44,437 nt of DNA, from contig NZ_JABBFZ010000033.1 of NCBI RefSeq assembly GCF_012927125.1, positions 1 through 44,437 on the forward strand, written 5' to 3'. This DNA is from Paraburkholderia antibiotica. Lineage in GTDB: Bacteria > Pseudomonadota > Gammaproteobacteria > Burkholderiales > Burkholderiaceae. The notes beneath the pieces were generated by a model. It worked only from the letters and a program-made list of their open reading frames with translations, searched no databases and was not told where the DNA came from. Position 1 is the first letter of the stretch, and each line of letters opens with the position of its first letter. Below are positions 25,368-34,254 of the stretch, one piece after another. Position numbers and translations under genes: made by a program.

Positions 25368-27230
25368 ATGCCCCACTATCGCTCACGCACTTCGACTCAT
25401 GGCCGCAACATGGCCGGCGCCCGCGCGCTGTGGCGCGCGACCGGCATGAAGGACGACGATTTCGGCAAGCCGATCGTCGCGGTCGTGAACTCGTTCACGC
25501 AGTTCGTGCCGGGCCACGTGCACCTGCGCGACCTCGGCGCGCTGGTCGCGAAGCAGATCGAAGCGGCCGGCGGCGTGGCGAAGGAATTCAACACGATCGC
25601 CGTCGACGACGGCATCGCGATGGGCCACGGCGGCATGCTGTATTCGCTGCCGTCGCGCGAACTGATCGCGGACTCGGTCGAGTACATGGTCAACGCGCAC
25701 TGCGCGGACGCGATGGTCTGCATCTCGAACTGCGACAAGATCACCCCGGGCATGCTGATGGCCGCGATGCGGCTGAACATTCCGGTCGTGTTCGTGTCGG
25801 GCGGTCCGATGGAAGCGGGCAAGGTCAAGTCGCCGACCGACGGCCAGGTGATCGCGAAGATCGACCTGATCGACGCGATGATCAAGGCCGCCGATCCGAA
25901 GATCAGCGACGCCGAAGTCGCCGAAGTCGAGCGCAGCGCGTGCCCGACCTGCGGTTCGTGCTCGGGCATGTTCACCGCGAACTCGATGAACTGCCTGACC
26001 GAGGCGATTGGTCTGGCGCTGCCGGGCAACGGCACGATCGTCGCGACGCACGCATGGCGCAAGGGCCTGTTCGAACAGGCCGGTAGCCTCGTCGTCGATC
26101 TGTGCCGCCGTTACTACCAGGAAGAAGACGCGTCGGTGCTGCCGCGTAGCATCGCGACCAAGCAGGCATTCGAAAACGCGATGACGCTCGACGTCGCGAT
26201 GGGCGGCTCGACCAACACCGTGCTGCACCTGCTGGCGGCCGCGCAGGAAGCGGGCGTCGACTTCACGATGTCGGATATCGACCGCATCTCGCGCAAGGCG
26301 CCGTGCCTGTGCAAGGCCGCGCCGATGACCGACAAGTACCACATCGAAGACGTGCACCGCGCGGGCGGCATCATCGGGATTCTCGGCGAGCTGGCGCGCG
26401 CGGATCTGCTCGATCTGTCGTGCGGCAACGTGCATAGCGGCACGCTCGGCAACGCGATCGCGAAGTGGGACGTGGCCGGCGGCGCGGGCGACGAAGCGCA
26501 GAAGTTCTTCCGCGCGGCGCCGGGCGGCATTCCGACCACGGTTGCGTTCAGCCAGGAAGCGACCTTCACGACGCTCGACACGGACCGCAAGAGCGGCTGT
26601 ATCCGCAGTAAGGAGAACGCGTATTCGAAGGACGGCGGTCTCGCGGTGCTGTACGGCAACCTCGCGGAGAAGGGCTGTATCGTGAAGACCGCGGGCGTCG
26701 ACGAATCGCAGTGGCTGTTCTCGGGCCGCGCGCGCGTGTTCGAAAGCCAGGACGACGCGGTCGAAGCGATTCTCGGCGACAAGGTCGTGCCGGGCGACGT
26801 CGTGGTGATTCGCTACGAAGGTCCGAAGGGCGGTCCGGGCATGCAGGAAATGCTGTACCCGACGTCGTACCTGAAGTCGAAGGGCCTCGGCAAGACGTGC
26901 GCGCTGTTTACCGATGGCCGCTTCTCGGGCGGCTCGTCGGGTCTCGTGATCGGCCATGCGTCGCCGGAAGCGGCCGAGGGCGGCGTGATCGGTCTGGTGG
27001 AAGACGGCGACAAGATCGAGATCGACATTCCGCAGCGCAAGATGCATCTGGCGGTGTCGGACGAAGAACTCGCGCGTCGTCGTGCGGCGATGGAAGCGCG
27101 CGGCGCCGACGCATGGCAGCCGACGAATCGCGAACGCGTGGTGTCGCAGGCGCTGCAGGCGTACGCGGCGCTCGCGACCTCGGCCGATCGCGGCGCGGTG
27201 CGCGATATTTCGCAATTGAAGCGCAAGTAA
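25368..27230 (+). CDS. ilvD: dihydroxy-acid dehydratase
   Basis: This 620-residue enzyme catalyses the third common step of valine, leucine and isoleucine synthesis, dehydrating 2,3-dihydroxy-3-methyl acids to 2-keto acids. The Fe-S cluster ligands are in place: Cys 122 in ISNCDK and Cys 195 in CPTCGSCSGMFTANSMN. The metal-site Asp lies in VDDGIAMGHGGM (81). The length and N-terminus (PHYRSRTSTHGRNMAGARALW) match the long enterobacterial-type IlvD (about 616 residues). CTGAGGA before the ATG gives a short-spaced Shine-Dalgarno. It is followed by a strong terminator and appears to be monocistronic. Confidence 0.97.
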   Translation: MPHYRSRTSTHGRNMAGARALWRATGMKDDDFGKPIVAVVNSFTQFVPGHVHLRDLGALVAKQIEAAGGVAKEFNTIAVDDGIAMGHGGMLYSLPSRELIADSVEYMVNAHCADAMVCISNCDKITPGMLMAAMRLNIPVVFVSGGPMEAGKVKSPTDGQVIAKIDLIDAMIKAADPKISDAEVAEVERSACPTCGSCSGMFTANSMNCLTEAIGLALPGNGTIVATHAWRKGLFEQAGSLVVDLCRRYYQEEDASVLPRSIATKQAFENAMTLDVAMGGSTNTVLHLLAAAQEAGVDFTMSDIDRISRKAPCLCKAAPMTDKYHIEDVHRAGGIIGILGELARADLLDLSCGNVHSGTLGNAIAKWDVAGGAGDEAQKFFRAAPGGIPTTVAFSQEATFTTLDTDRKSGCIRSKENAYSKDGGLAVLYGNLAEKGCIVKTAGVDESQWLFSGRARVFESQDDAVEAILGDKVVPGDVVVIRYEGPKGGPGMQEMLYPTSYLKSKGLGKTCALFTDGRFSGGSSGLVIGHASPEAAEGGVIGLVEDGDKIEIDIPQRKMHLAVSDEELARRRAAMEARGADAWQPTNRERVVSQALQAYAALATSADRGAVRDISQLKRK

Positions 27231-27300
27231 AGTGCCGATATAGCCGCCAATAACGCGGCATGGCTTCGCGGCGTTTCGCTGGCGGAGTCGTTCGGTGACG

Positions 27301-27351
27301 ATCGCGGATGGTGGTGTGCTCAGATGAGCGCATGCCATCCGCGATTTTTTT
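27301..27351 (+). terminator. rho-independent terminator after ilvD
   Basis: A perfect 11-bp stem (27301-27311 with 27335-27345) is followed by seven T (27345-27351). It lies between ilvD and the convergent lysR-type gene. Confidence 0.92.
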
Positions 27352-27400
27352 GCCGTGGCGCTTGTGTTTCGATCGAGCGCCGCGCGCCGGTTATTTCGTT

Positions 27401-28306
27401 CTACCCGGCATTGGCTTCGAGTAGAAAGTCCACGAACGTGCGCACCTTGGCCGAGCCGTAGCGATTGCGCAGATAGACCGCCGACACCGGTCGCGATGAC
27501 GGCCGGAACGGCGCGAGTACCTCGACGAGGCGGCCGCTGCGAAGTTCTTCCTCGACCGTGAAATCGAGCAGTTGCGCGAGGCCGCCGCCGCTCAGCACCG
27601 CGGCGGAGACCGCGAACGGATGATCGAAAGTCATCGCGGCACGGATCGACAGTTCGCGATCCTGACCGTCGACGCCGAAGGTCCACGGCATCACCTTGCC
27701 GCTATCGGGCATCCACAGTCCCACGCAGGTGTGGTCGTGCAGATCCTCGGGCGTGCGGAGTGCCGGATGCCGGCGCAGATAGTCCGGCGACGCGACGATC
27801 AGCGGGGATGTGTCGTGCAATGGGCGCGAGCCGAGCCGGGAATCGGCCACCTTGCCGAGCCGGATCGCGAGGTCGAAGCCCTGTTCCACGAAGTCGGCGA
27901 GCGCGTTGTTCAGCGATGCCTCGACCCTGACGTGCCCGAGATAGCGCTCCGTATACGCGGGAATCAGCGGCGCGACGCGCTTGATACCGTAGCTGTCGGG
28001 CAGGCTGACGCGCAGCACGCCGCGCGGCATGCGATGGCCGCTTAGCACCTGTTCCGTTTCTCGAATGTTATCCAGTGCCTGCTGGCAGACCTTGAAGTAG
28101 GCGAGGCCGTCGTCCGTCAGGCGAATGGCGCGCGTGGTGCGCTGGAATAGCTTGAGTCCGAGCCGCGTTTCGAGGCGTTGCACGGCCTTGCTGATTGCCG
28201 ACGGCGTGGTGCCCAGCGCGATCGATGCCGCCGTGAAGCTCCGCGCTCGGGCCGCCGCGCAAAACATCTCGAGCGTGCCGAATTCGCCGATACCTGAATC
28301 TTCCAT
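27401..28306 (-). CDS. LysR-family transcriptional regulator
   Basis: This 301-residue regulator has an N-terminal winged helix-turn-helix (residues about 9-65: MFCAAARARSFTAASIALGTTPSAISKAVQRLE). The effector-binding domain has the usual two lobes (LRVSLPDSYGIKRVAPLIPAY; LADFVEQGFDLAIRLG). ATG 28306 has GGAGA about 11 bases upstream. It is divergent from the gene at 28534, the classic arrangement for LysR control of a neighbour. A perfect palindrome with a T-N11-A core lies in the shared region. It probably controls the 28534-31117 cluster. Confidence 0.93.
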   Translation of the reverse strand: MEDSGIGEFGTLEMFCAAARARSFTAASIALGTTPSAISKAVQRLETRLGLKLFQRTTRAIRLTDDGLAYFKVCQQALDNIRETEQVLSGHRMPRGVLRVSLPDSYGIKRVAPLIPAYTERYLGHVRVEASLNNALADFVEQGFDLAIRLGKVADSRLGSRPLHDTSPLIVASPDYLRRHPALRTPEDLHDHTCVGLWMPDSGKVMPWTFGVDGQDRELSIRAAMTFDHPFAVSAAVLSGGGLAQLLDFTVEEELRSGRLVEVLAPFRPSSRPVSAVYLRNRYGSAKVRTFVDFLLEANAG

Positions 28307-28422
28307 AGCCGATGCTTTCTCCGGGTGGCATATGTGCCGCGCGGCGCATGGGTTCATGCTGATTTACGCGCGACGGCAGATGACTTCACTGAGCCACAGA
28401 GCGCGCATGGCTGTCAATTGAT

Positions 28423-28441
28423 TTGTGCCTGTCAGGCACAA
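28423..28441. promoter_or_regulatory. candidate LysR-type operator
   Basis: TTGTGCCTGTCAGGCACAA is a perfect 9-bp inverted repeat around a single T. Its core (28426-28438) fits the T-N11-A pattern bound by LysR-family proteins. It lies 117 bp from the lysR start and 93 bp from the start of the divergent gene, where an activator site is expected. Confidence 0.7.
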
Positions 28442-28533
28442 GTGAAATGCCGCCCGACCGCTGTGCCGGCGCGAGGCGAAACCTAGAATTCATTGCATCG
28501 TTAATCAGTGCAGTGCGTTCAGGGAGCCTTGTC

Positions 28534-29787
28534 ATGAACCAGACTCAGGTCGTCGTTTTAAGCACGGAAGAGTTGATCGACGCGGTCGCGAATCCGCAGA
28601 TCGCTCATATCTCCATTGCTGCGGAATTGGCGGGTCTGCCGACGCTGCAGTTGTCGCGCGGTCAGACGCTGATCGGCACGAGCGCGCAGGCCGCGCTGCG
28701 TTTTGCGCCGGGCCAGCATGGGCTGCGGCTGTGCGCCGACAACCACGTCGAAGGGCCGCATGTCGTCACCGATCCCGATCATCGCGCGATCTATAACGAC
28801 AGCGGCGTCGAGCAACTCGGCCGCCTCGTGCTGCGCAAGCTGCGCGTCACCGGCGTCGTGCAACTGCTCGCTCGCGACAGGGTGCGCGGTGGCCACGTCG
28901 AAGTGCACGACATCGACATCGAGGCCGCGGATGCGCGCGCTTACGACGAGCGTCCGAAGGGCTACGGCGTCGAGGTGATTCAAGGTGCGTTCACGTTATG
29001 GAATCGGCAGGCCGATCCGGCCGTGACGATCACCGCCGATCTGTCCGGCCTGTCGGCCGGCCGCGAAGGCGCGCCGGTGCGCGGCAGCGGCATCTTCGTC
29101 GGCGGTGCGGGCGACACGGGCGGTCAGTTGATCGCGCGTCGCGTCGAGACCGGCGCCGTGTATAGCGACGGTGGTATCGCTCATGGGACGCCGGACCGCA
29201 TTACCGGCGGCGTGTTCATCGTGTCCGGCGCGTTCGCGCACAGCGTGCGCAATCTCGGCCCGGTCACGACCTACGGACCGAACGACATGGTGCTCGACAA
29301 CTGGGGCACCGTGGACAGTTGGGTCGCTAGCGACAAGATCACGTCGTATGGCCCGAGCGGTATCGGCTTCGTCAACTTCGGCACGGTGAACCGGCTGCGG
29401 GTGGATGGCGCGATCGAGACCTTTGGTCAGGGCGCGCGCGGCTTCAACGTTTATGCGGGCACGGTGCATTCGGCGGAGTTCGAGCGTGTGATCACGCATG
29501 CGGATGGCGCGGTCGGTATCCAGATCAGCCAGCCGGTCGGCAGCATCGCGGTGCGGCGTGGGATTGAAACCTACGGCGGCACCGGCGATTCGCTGGTCAA
29601 GGGTGTGGTGCTCAAGCTCTCGGCAATCGCTTTCAGCGTGAAGCCGGGCGGCGTGGCGCGCGAGGTGGTGGTGGAGGGCGGTCTCGTCACGCATGGCGAA
29701 GGTGTCGAGCCACTGGAACTGCACGGCAGTGTCAGCGTGCTGCGTATCGAGGGCTTGCGCGCGGGTGCGGGCTTCGACGGGATCTGA
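28534..29787 (+). CDS. predicted cytoplasmic beta-helix protein of unknown function
   Basis: This 417-residue protein has no signal peptide or membrane span. From about residue 240 it shows a 23-24-residue repeat: a strand with I-x-T-x-G, a turn G-x-x-G, then F-x-N-x-G-x-V-x-x-L (examples KITSYGPSGIGFVNFGTV and AIETFGQGARGFNVYAGTV). This suggests a right-handed beta-helix, as in some polysaccharide-active enzymes, but no catalytic motif is recognised. ATG 28534 has CAGGGAG upstream. It is divergent from the LysR gene and starts a probable operon with the pirin gene (25-bp gap) and the DoxX gene. Confidence 0.75.
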   Translation: MNQTQVVVLSTEELIDAVANPQIAHISIAAELAGLPTLQLSRGQTLIGTSAQAALRFAPGQHGLRLCADNHVEGPHVVTDPDHRAIYNDSGVEQLGRLVLRKLRVTGVVQLLARDRVRGGHVEVHDIDIEAADARAYDERPKGYGVEVIQGAFTLWNRQADPAVTITADLSGLSAGREGAPVRGSGIFVGGAGDTGGQLIARRVETGAVYSDGGIAHGTPDRITGGVFIVSGAFAHSVRNLGPVTTYGPNDMVLDNWGTVDSWVASDKITSYGPSGIGFVNFGTVNRLRVDGAIETFGQGARGFNVYAGTVHSAEFERVITHADGAVGIQISQPVGSIAVRRGIETYGGTGDSLVKGVVLKLSAIAFSVKPGGVAREVVVEGGLVTHGEGVEPLELHGSVSVLRIEGLRAGAGFDGI

Positions 29788-29812
29788 GGTTTTGGAGGAA
29801 GGAGAATTCATC

Positions 29813-30644
29813 ATGGAACGTAGCGTGAATACGTTATCGCGGCACAGGACGTCATCGATGACGGAGAGATGCATCTGCTGCGCGCGCTGCCGCAATCGTC
29901 GCTGACGGCAGTGGGCCCGTTTGTTTTCGTCGATCACTATCGTCATGAAGGACTGCGTGGGATCGGAGATCGGCCGCATCCGCATGCTGGCATCGACGTC
30001 GTCAGCTATCTGTTCAAAGGCGTCGTCGAGCATCGCGACAGCATGGGCTCGCATGACCGTCTCGGACCCGGCGATGCTCAGGTCATTCGCGCGGGCCGCG
30101 GGATGCTGCACGCGGAGCGACCGCTGAGCGGCCGCCACGGACTGCAGTTGTGCTCAGCCTGCCGCCGGAACTCAAGCACGTGGAGCCGAGCTATGCGTCG
30201 CTGCGCGCCGCGCAGATTCCGACACGCGAAAGCGACGGCTCGCGGCTCGACGTCGTGGCCGGGGAAGTCGATGGTCTGCGCGGACCGATGGCGCTCAGCA
30301 GCAGCGCGGCTTTCGCGCGGCTGCGTGTCGAGCCGGGGACTGTGGCGACGGTGAAACTGGATGCGTCGTTGGAGATGGGGCTGTACGTCGTCGAAGGCGA
30401 GGCTAGTGTTCAGGATCTCCGGCTGGAAACGGGCATGTTGGGGCTGCTTGGCGATGGCTCGCAAGTGAGCGTCGCCGCGCGTGGCGGCGAGGCGGTCGAA
30501 CTCGTGCTGATCGGCGGTCTTCCGGTACAGGGCGACGTGCTGTTCTCGGGACCGTTCGTGATGAATACGCACGAGCAACTCGCCCAGGGCCGGCGCGATT
30601 TCGCCGAAGGCCGTATGGGAACGCTGGACGGCGTGCCGTTCTGA
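29813..30644 (+). pseudogene. pirin-family protein, disrupted by two frameshifts
   Basis: The start is well supported (AAGGAG before ATG 29813) but the frame must shift twice to read a complete pirin. After MERSVNT the homologous sequence continues one frame over from about 29834. After RHGLQL it shifts again at about 30151. Each break is repaired by adding one G (GTT after ACG; TGG for TG), restoring a bicupin of about 277 residues with the pirin metal-site segment DRPHPHAGIDVVSYLF and RAGRGMLHAE. Pirins bind iron and act as quercetinase-like enzymes or regulators. It may be a genuine pseudogene or two single-base assembly errors. Confidence 0.85.
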
Positions 30645-30703
30645 AACGTCGACTTTCTAATCCGATCGACAACCTGCTAACTATCTTTTGAGTGGATATA
30701 AAA

Positions 30704-31117
30704 ATGCGCTATACCCTTTTCGAGCAGCATAAAGACTCGCTGCTGCTGATTTCCCGAGTGCTGATGATGGTGCTCTTCATGTTGTTCGGCTGGAACAAAC
30801 TGGTCGGCTTTTCCGGCACGGTCGCTTATATGGATTCGCTAGGCGCGCCGGTGCCGGCGTTCGCCGCGGTTGTTGCGGTCGTGATGGAGTTGGTTGTCGG
30901 GATCGCAATCGTGCTCGGTTTCTATACGCGACCGCTCGCGTTCATTCTGGCGCTATATACGCTGGGTACGGCGTTTATCGGACACCATTTCTGGAGCATG
31001 GCGGGCGCGGAGCAACATAACAACATGATTCACTTCTATAAGAACGTGAGCATTTTCGGCGGACTGTTGCTGTTGTGCGTGACTGGACCGGGAAAGTATT
31101 CGATCGACAGGCAGTAA
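30704..31117 (+). CDS. DoxX-family membrane protein
   Basis: This 137-residue protein has four hydrophobic segments and the DoxX signature (LISRVLMMVLFMLFGWNKLVGF near the N-terminus; MELVVGIAIVLGFYTRPLAFILALYTLGTAF in the middle; HFYKNVSIFGGLLLL at the end). Members are small inner-membrane proteins linked to redox or sulfur stress. I start at ATG 30704; an in-frame GTG at 30692 is possible. The pairing of pirin and DoxX genes behind a LysR gene suggests one stress-type operon. A terminator follows at 31214. Confidence 0.88.
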   Translation: MRYTLFEQHKDSLLLISRVLMMVLFMLFGWNKLVGFSGTVAYMDSLGAPVPAFAAVVAVVMELVVGIAIVLGFYTRPLAFILALYTLGTAFIGHHFWSMAGAEQHNNMIHFYKNVSIFGGLLLLCVTGPGKYSIDRQ

Positions 31118-31213
31118 TACGGAAATGAGCCGATCGATTACGGGTGTTTGAAGTGGTCGTTCGGTATAGGGTTAGGCTTGCAAATGAATTCTGGATTTGC
31201 GAAGTCTGACGCG

Positions 31214-31245
31214 AAAGCCGGCCGGGATTCCTGGCCGGCTTTTTG
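31214..31245 (+). terminator. rho-independent terminator after the doxX gene
   Basis: The stem AGCCGGCC (31216-31223) pairs with GGCCGGCT (31233-31240) around a 9-base loop. Flanking A and T bases extend the stem and a T-run follows (31240-31244). Confidence 0.9.
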
Positions 31246-31283
31246 CGTTTGCCCATCCACGCTTGCGTTGCCGCATTTAACAA

Positions 31284-31367
31284 TCGCGGGAAGAAAAGTA
31301 CGCGAGCCTGAAGTCGGAGTGGATGCGCGAACTGAAGCAACTTCAGGACGAGAATGTCTGGTATTAG
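31284..31367 (+). pseudogene. IS3-family OrfA relic
   Basis: A 27-codon frame encodes EEKYASLKSEWMRELKQLQ and DENVWY before a TAG. This resembles the segment between helix-turn-helix and leucine zipper in IS3-family OrfA proteins (W-K-x-K-Y ... E-x-K-x-L-x-x-L-E-x-E-N). An in-frame stop lies just upstream, so it is a fragment. Its end overlaps the stop of the minus-strand FNR gene. Confidence 0.5.
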
Positions 31368-32242
31368 CCGAAAGGGGATTGCTCGAGCGCGTAATCCCGG
31401 ATTTGTCGCTTACTGCGAGTTTGCGGTTGCTTTTGCGAAACCCGATCAAGCGTACCTGGCCTCGGCGTCAGATTTGCCGTACTGGTTCTCGTGCTCGAAG
31501 AATCGAGGCGGGCCCTGAGACTGTCGAAGTCCAGCACGCGAACCCGCTTTCCCTGCACCTCGATCACTCTGTCGCGCGATAGGGCCGACATCACCCGGCA
31601 CACCGTTTCCAGTGTCGTGCCCAGATAGTTGCCGATCTCAGCGCGTGTCATGCCGATATTGAATTCACGGGGAGAAAACCCTCTTCGCACGTTGAGCTGC
31701 GAAAGTTCGATGAGGAAAGCGACGACGCGCGCTTCCATCGGCTGCATGCTACTCAGCATCTTCAGATTGGCGTCACGTATGACCTGCTGACCCATGATTT
31801 CCGTCAGGCGGTGCTGGACTGCCGGGACGTCGTGGCACAGCTGCCGGAACATGTCGTAGGGAATCAGGCAGATCGAGCTTTCGTCCGTCGCGACGGCGTC
31901 TAGTGCATGCTGACCCGTTGCCAGTCCGTCCAGGCCAAGCGTGTCGCCGGGTCCATATATACCAACGATCTGTTCGCGTCCGTCACTGGTACGCATGATT
32001 GTCTTGACTGCGCCGGAACGTACGGCAAACAGGTAGTGCAGAGTATGGCCGGCGCCGTAAAGGTACTGACCGCGTCGAAGCGAACGTGCTCTGCGGATAA
32101 TTGCCTCGATGCTAATAAGTGTTGAACTGTCCCCATTCTTGGGTATGCAGATTTTTTGCATCGCGCAGGCCGAACAACGGGCGGCGTCTCCTCGGCTATC
32201 GGGTGCGGCAGCGATGGGCAGGCGAGGGGCAATACATTCCAT
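31364..32242 (-). CDS. fnr: FNR-type oxygen-responsive transcriptional regulator
   Basis: This 292-residue Crp/Fnr regulator has the N-terminal cluster Cys 23, 26 and 32 (CSACAMQKIC, spacing C-x2-C-x5-C as in E. coli FNR), plus Cys 125 in SSICLIPYD, which aligns with the fourth ligand. It should therefore hold an oxygen-labile [4Fe-4S] cluster. A cAMP-type effector domain spans about 45-160, and the helix-turn-helix is MTRAEIGNYLGTTLETVCRV (198-217). In the recognition helix Glu 212 and Arg 216 are kept, but the Ser of the FNR E-x-x-S-R motif is Cys 215. The last 45 residues are an unusual Ser/Thr/Arg/Gln-rich tail. ATG 32242 has a GGAGA site; an ATG at 32266 is an alternative. Confidence 0.92.
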   Translation of the reverse strand: MECIAPRLPIAAAPDSRGDAARCSACAMQKICIPKNGDSSTLISIEAIIRRARSLRRGQYLYGAGHTLHYLFAVRSGAVKTIMRTSDGREQIVGIYGPGDTLGLDGLATGQHALDAVATDESSICLIPYDMFRQLCHDVPAVQHRLTEIMGQQVIRDANLKMLSSMQPMEARVVAFLIELSQLNVRRGFSPREFNIGMTRAEIGNYLGTTLETVCRVMSALSRDRVIEVQGKRVRVLDFDSLRARLDSSSTRTSTANLTPRPGTLDRVSQKQPQTRSKRQIRDYALEQSPFG

Positions 32243-33086
32243 AGAATCTCCGTGGTTTGACTTCATGGAGCAGCCACACAGAGTCGCCTCGGTGGTTAGC
32301 GTCGGTATCTCAGGTGTTTTCTCTACGACATTGCAGTATTTGTATGTAATAATACTGAAATTAAAATGAAAGATATATGAAAGATAAATTGGATGATGTT
32401 TGAGTACTGCGGGTATGCGACATATAGGAACAGGCGGGTGGCCAGCTTCAATGCAATCCAATTCAATCAGGCGATATTGAAGATGCAATGACCGGTAGAT
32501 ATGCCGATCGCTTTATGTTTTGCCGTTTGATTTTTGGCACTGGTCGTGCCTCAGAGACCGTTCATGTGCTACCGGTCTAGTCTTCGCCATTCCATATTGG
32601 CGTTCTGTCAGGCGCGGACCCAGGGCATGTGGCGTCAAGTCGATGGCGGTTTGCGAAAGGTCAGGGTGCTATAGCAGATAGGTCACCGATCCGACTCCAT
32701 GACTGGCGCTGCGCCGTGAGTCGATATGTCGGGCAAGCCGAGGATGCCCTGGCTGACTACATCCGCCCATTTTCCTGCGAGCAACTCAATCCGTTTGATC
32801 GACGCCTGGCCGTGTTTCCAAGGGGTACGGGAGCGAGCATTGATTGGCTGGTGAGGTCGCCGCTGAAGAAGTGTACTAAATGGAACGTTTGATTTAGGAC
32901 TGTGGACGCCCCAGTTCAACGTGTCGCACCTTCTTTGACATTTTGTAACTTATTGATTTAATTGTTTATTTTGTGATTTTTGAGAAATCGTGTGGAGCGC
33001 GTATCCAGAAATTCGTACACGTCAGATTTATCCGAAATGACTACAGCTATATCTTTCCTCTGAATGCTTCGCCCAGAGAGGGAATC
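32243..33086. other. 844-bp intergenic region, no convincing gene
   Basis: The half next to fnr is A/T-rich and probably holds its promoter. It includes an inverted TTCAAT-N8-ATTGAA (32462-32481) preceded by another TTCAAT. An 87-codon GTG frame (32629-32892) has no ribosome-binding site and no recognisable content. The stretch 32930-32980 is very A/T-rich and likely contains the promoter for the next gene. IS decay is the probable origin of the middle part. Confidence 0.5.
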
Positions 33087-33479
33087 GTGACGAATTACCG
33101 CGATATCAGCAATGAAGAATGGCAGCGTGTTGCCGGGTTACTTCCCGAATTGCGGCCGCGGCGCGATATGCGCGGTCGGCCGTTAGCCAATACGCGTGAA
33201 GTACTGAATGGCGTGCTATGGGTTATCTGCAGCGGCGGTGTGTGGTCCGCCATGCCGCGCAGATATCCGTCGTATCAGACGTGCAATCGGCGGTTTCTCG
33301 CCTGGAGCGAATCGGGTGTGCTAACGCGTCTGCTGCATGAGCTATATGGCGCGGCCGCCAAAGAGTTGTGCGAAACGATGCAGGTTCGTATGCGCAAGCG
33401 AGCGAAGTCACCGCGCAAAACGGGCCGCGTTGCATCCAGTCTGCAGCTCATGAATTCGTTCGTATCTACAGTTTCGTGA
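33087..33479 (+). CDS. stand-alone IS5-type transposase N-terminal domain (DUF4096-like)
   Basis: This 130-residue protein starts at a GTG with a good AGAGAGGGA site. Residues 5-95 match the N-terminal domain of IS5-family transposases: ISNEEWQRVAGLLPEL, GRPLANTREVLNGVLWVICSG, and MPRRYPSYQTCNRRFLAW. The DDE catalytic domain is absent, and instead a short basic tail follows (RMRKRAKSPRKTGRV). It cannot transpose on its own. It could be a decayed IS or a domesticated DNA-binding protein, since the start signal and the frame are intact. It lies 775 bp before the giant TPS exoprotein gene and points the same way. Confidence 0.75.
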   Translation: MTNYRDISNEEWQRVAGLLPELRPRRDMRGRPLANTREVLNGVLWVICSGGVWSAMPRRYPSYQTCNRRFLAWSESGVLTRLLHELYGAAAKELCETMQVRMRKRAKSPRKTGRVASSLQLMNSFVSTVS

Positions 33480-34254
33480 AGTTAGACGGTTTCTTTCAAA
33501 CACGCAACCTAAATTGCATCAATGCTGTTTTGCGGTTCTAGAATGCTAGCGAATGGTCTGTCCCTGACGCTCGAATTGGCGATGCCAGCGCGGCTCCTGG
33601 GTTCGGTGTGATGGCGTAGCGTATATCGGTAGTAGATGTTGTCGAAGCATGGGATGGGGAGTAGTTACCGGCGAGGGCGTCAAGCATGACGAACTAAGTC
33701 AGGCTGTTGCTCATAGCGTCGTAGGTGAAATTGAAGAGCAGCAATTTCCTCCTGCATCGAGATAGCGAAGGGAAAACTGATAGCTCTCAACTTTTTGAAG
33801 CGTTCATTTATCCCCGGGTCATATTTTCCTGACATTTGAATTCCGCCGAGAACAGCATCGTGAGCGCGATTCATTGATCACGAAATCGCGCGTGTATTGC
33901 CGGCCCGTTGGCGGTTGTGGTGTTGGCAGGAGATGAGTCGGACGAGCGTCAAGAGGCACGGCAGTAGGCATTTTTCCCAGCGTTCGTTCGACATTTTATT
34001 TTGGCTAGTCACGACATAGTGCGCAGCACTATGCGTGAAAAACCGGTGCGGAGGTTGTCAGTGGAATCACGGGTGCGATAAGCGGCCGGACGGCGGAATT
34101 CACGAGCGCCGGCTCGTCATTTGATTTTGTGCGGATTGGGGGCATCGATACCAGAACGATGCGGGCGAGGATGCCACCCCAGACAGAAAACTTCTCGGTT
34201 GAGTTTTGATTGCCAGAGTCGTTTGCTTTTAATTGAATTAAATTAGGATTACAA
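33480..34254. other. 775-bp region upstream of the giant exoprotein gene
   Basis: No clear gene. A 64-codon minus-strand frame (33680-33874, MNRAHDAVLGGIQMSG...) has a protein-like composition but no Shine-Dalgarno; I leave it unassigned. The last 60 bases are A/T-rich (TTAATTGAATTAAATTAGGA), giving a likely promoter/leader and an AGGA site before ATG 34255. A perfect palindrome at 34015-34033 is listed separately. Confidence 0.5.
34015..34033. promoter_or_regulatory. perfect 8-bp inverted repeat upstream of the giant exoprotein gene
   Basis: CATAGTGC-GCA-GCACTATG is a perfect palindrome with a 3-base centre, 222 bp before the start codon. No T-run follows, so an operator is more likely than a terminator. 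It could be a site for a regulator of the exoprotein. Confidence 0.5.

Noticed and set aside
25383..27686. 767-codon minus-strand frame
   Set aside because: Antisense to ilvD; Arg/His-rich composition and no recognisable domain.
32629..32892. 87-codon frame with GTG start
   Set aside because: No ribosome-binding site and no familiar sequence; probably chance.
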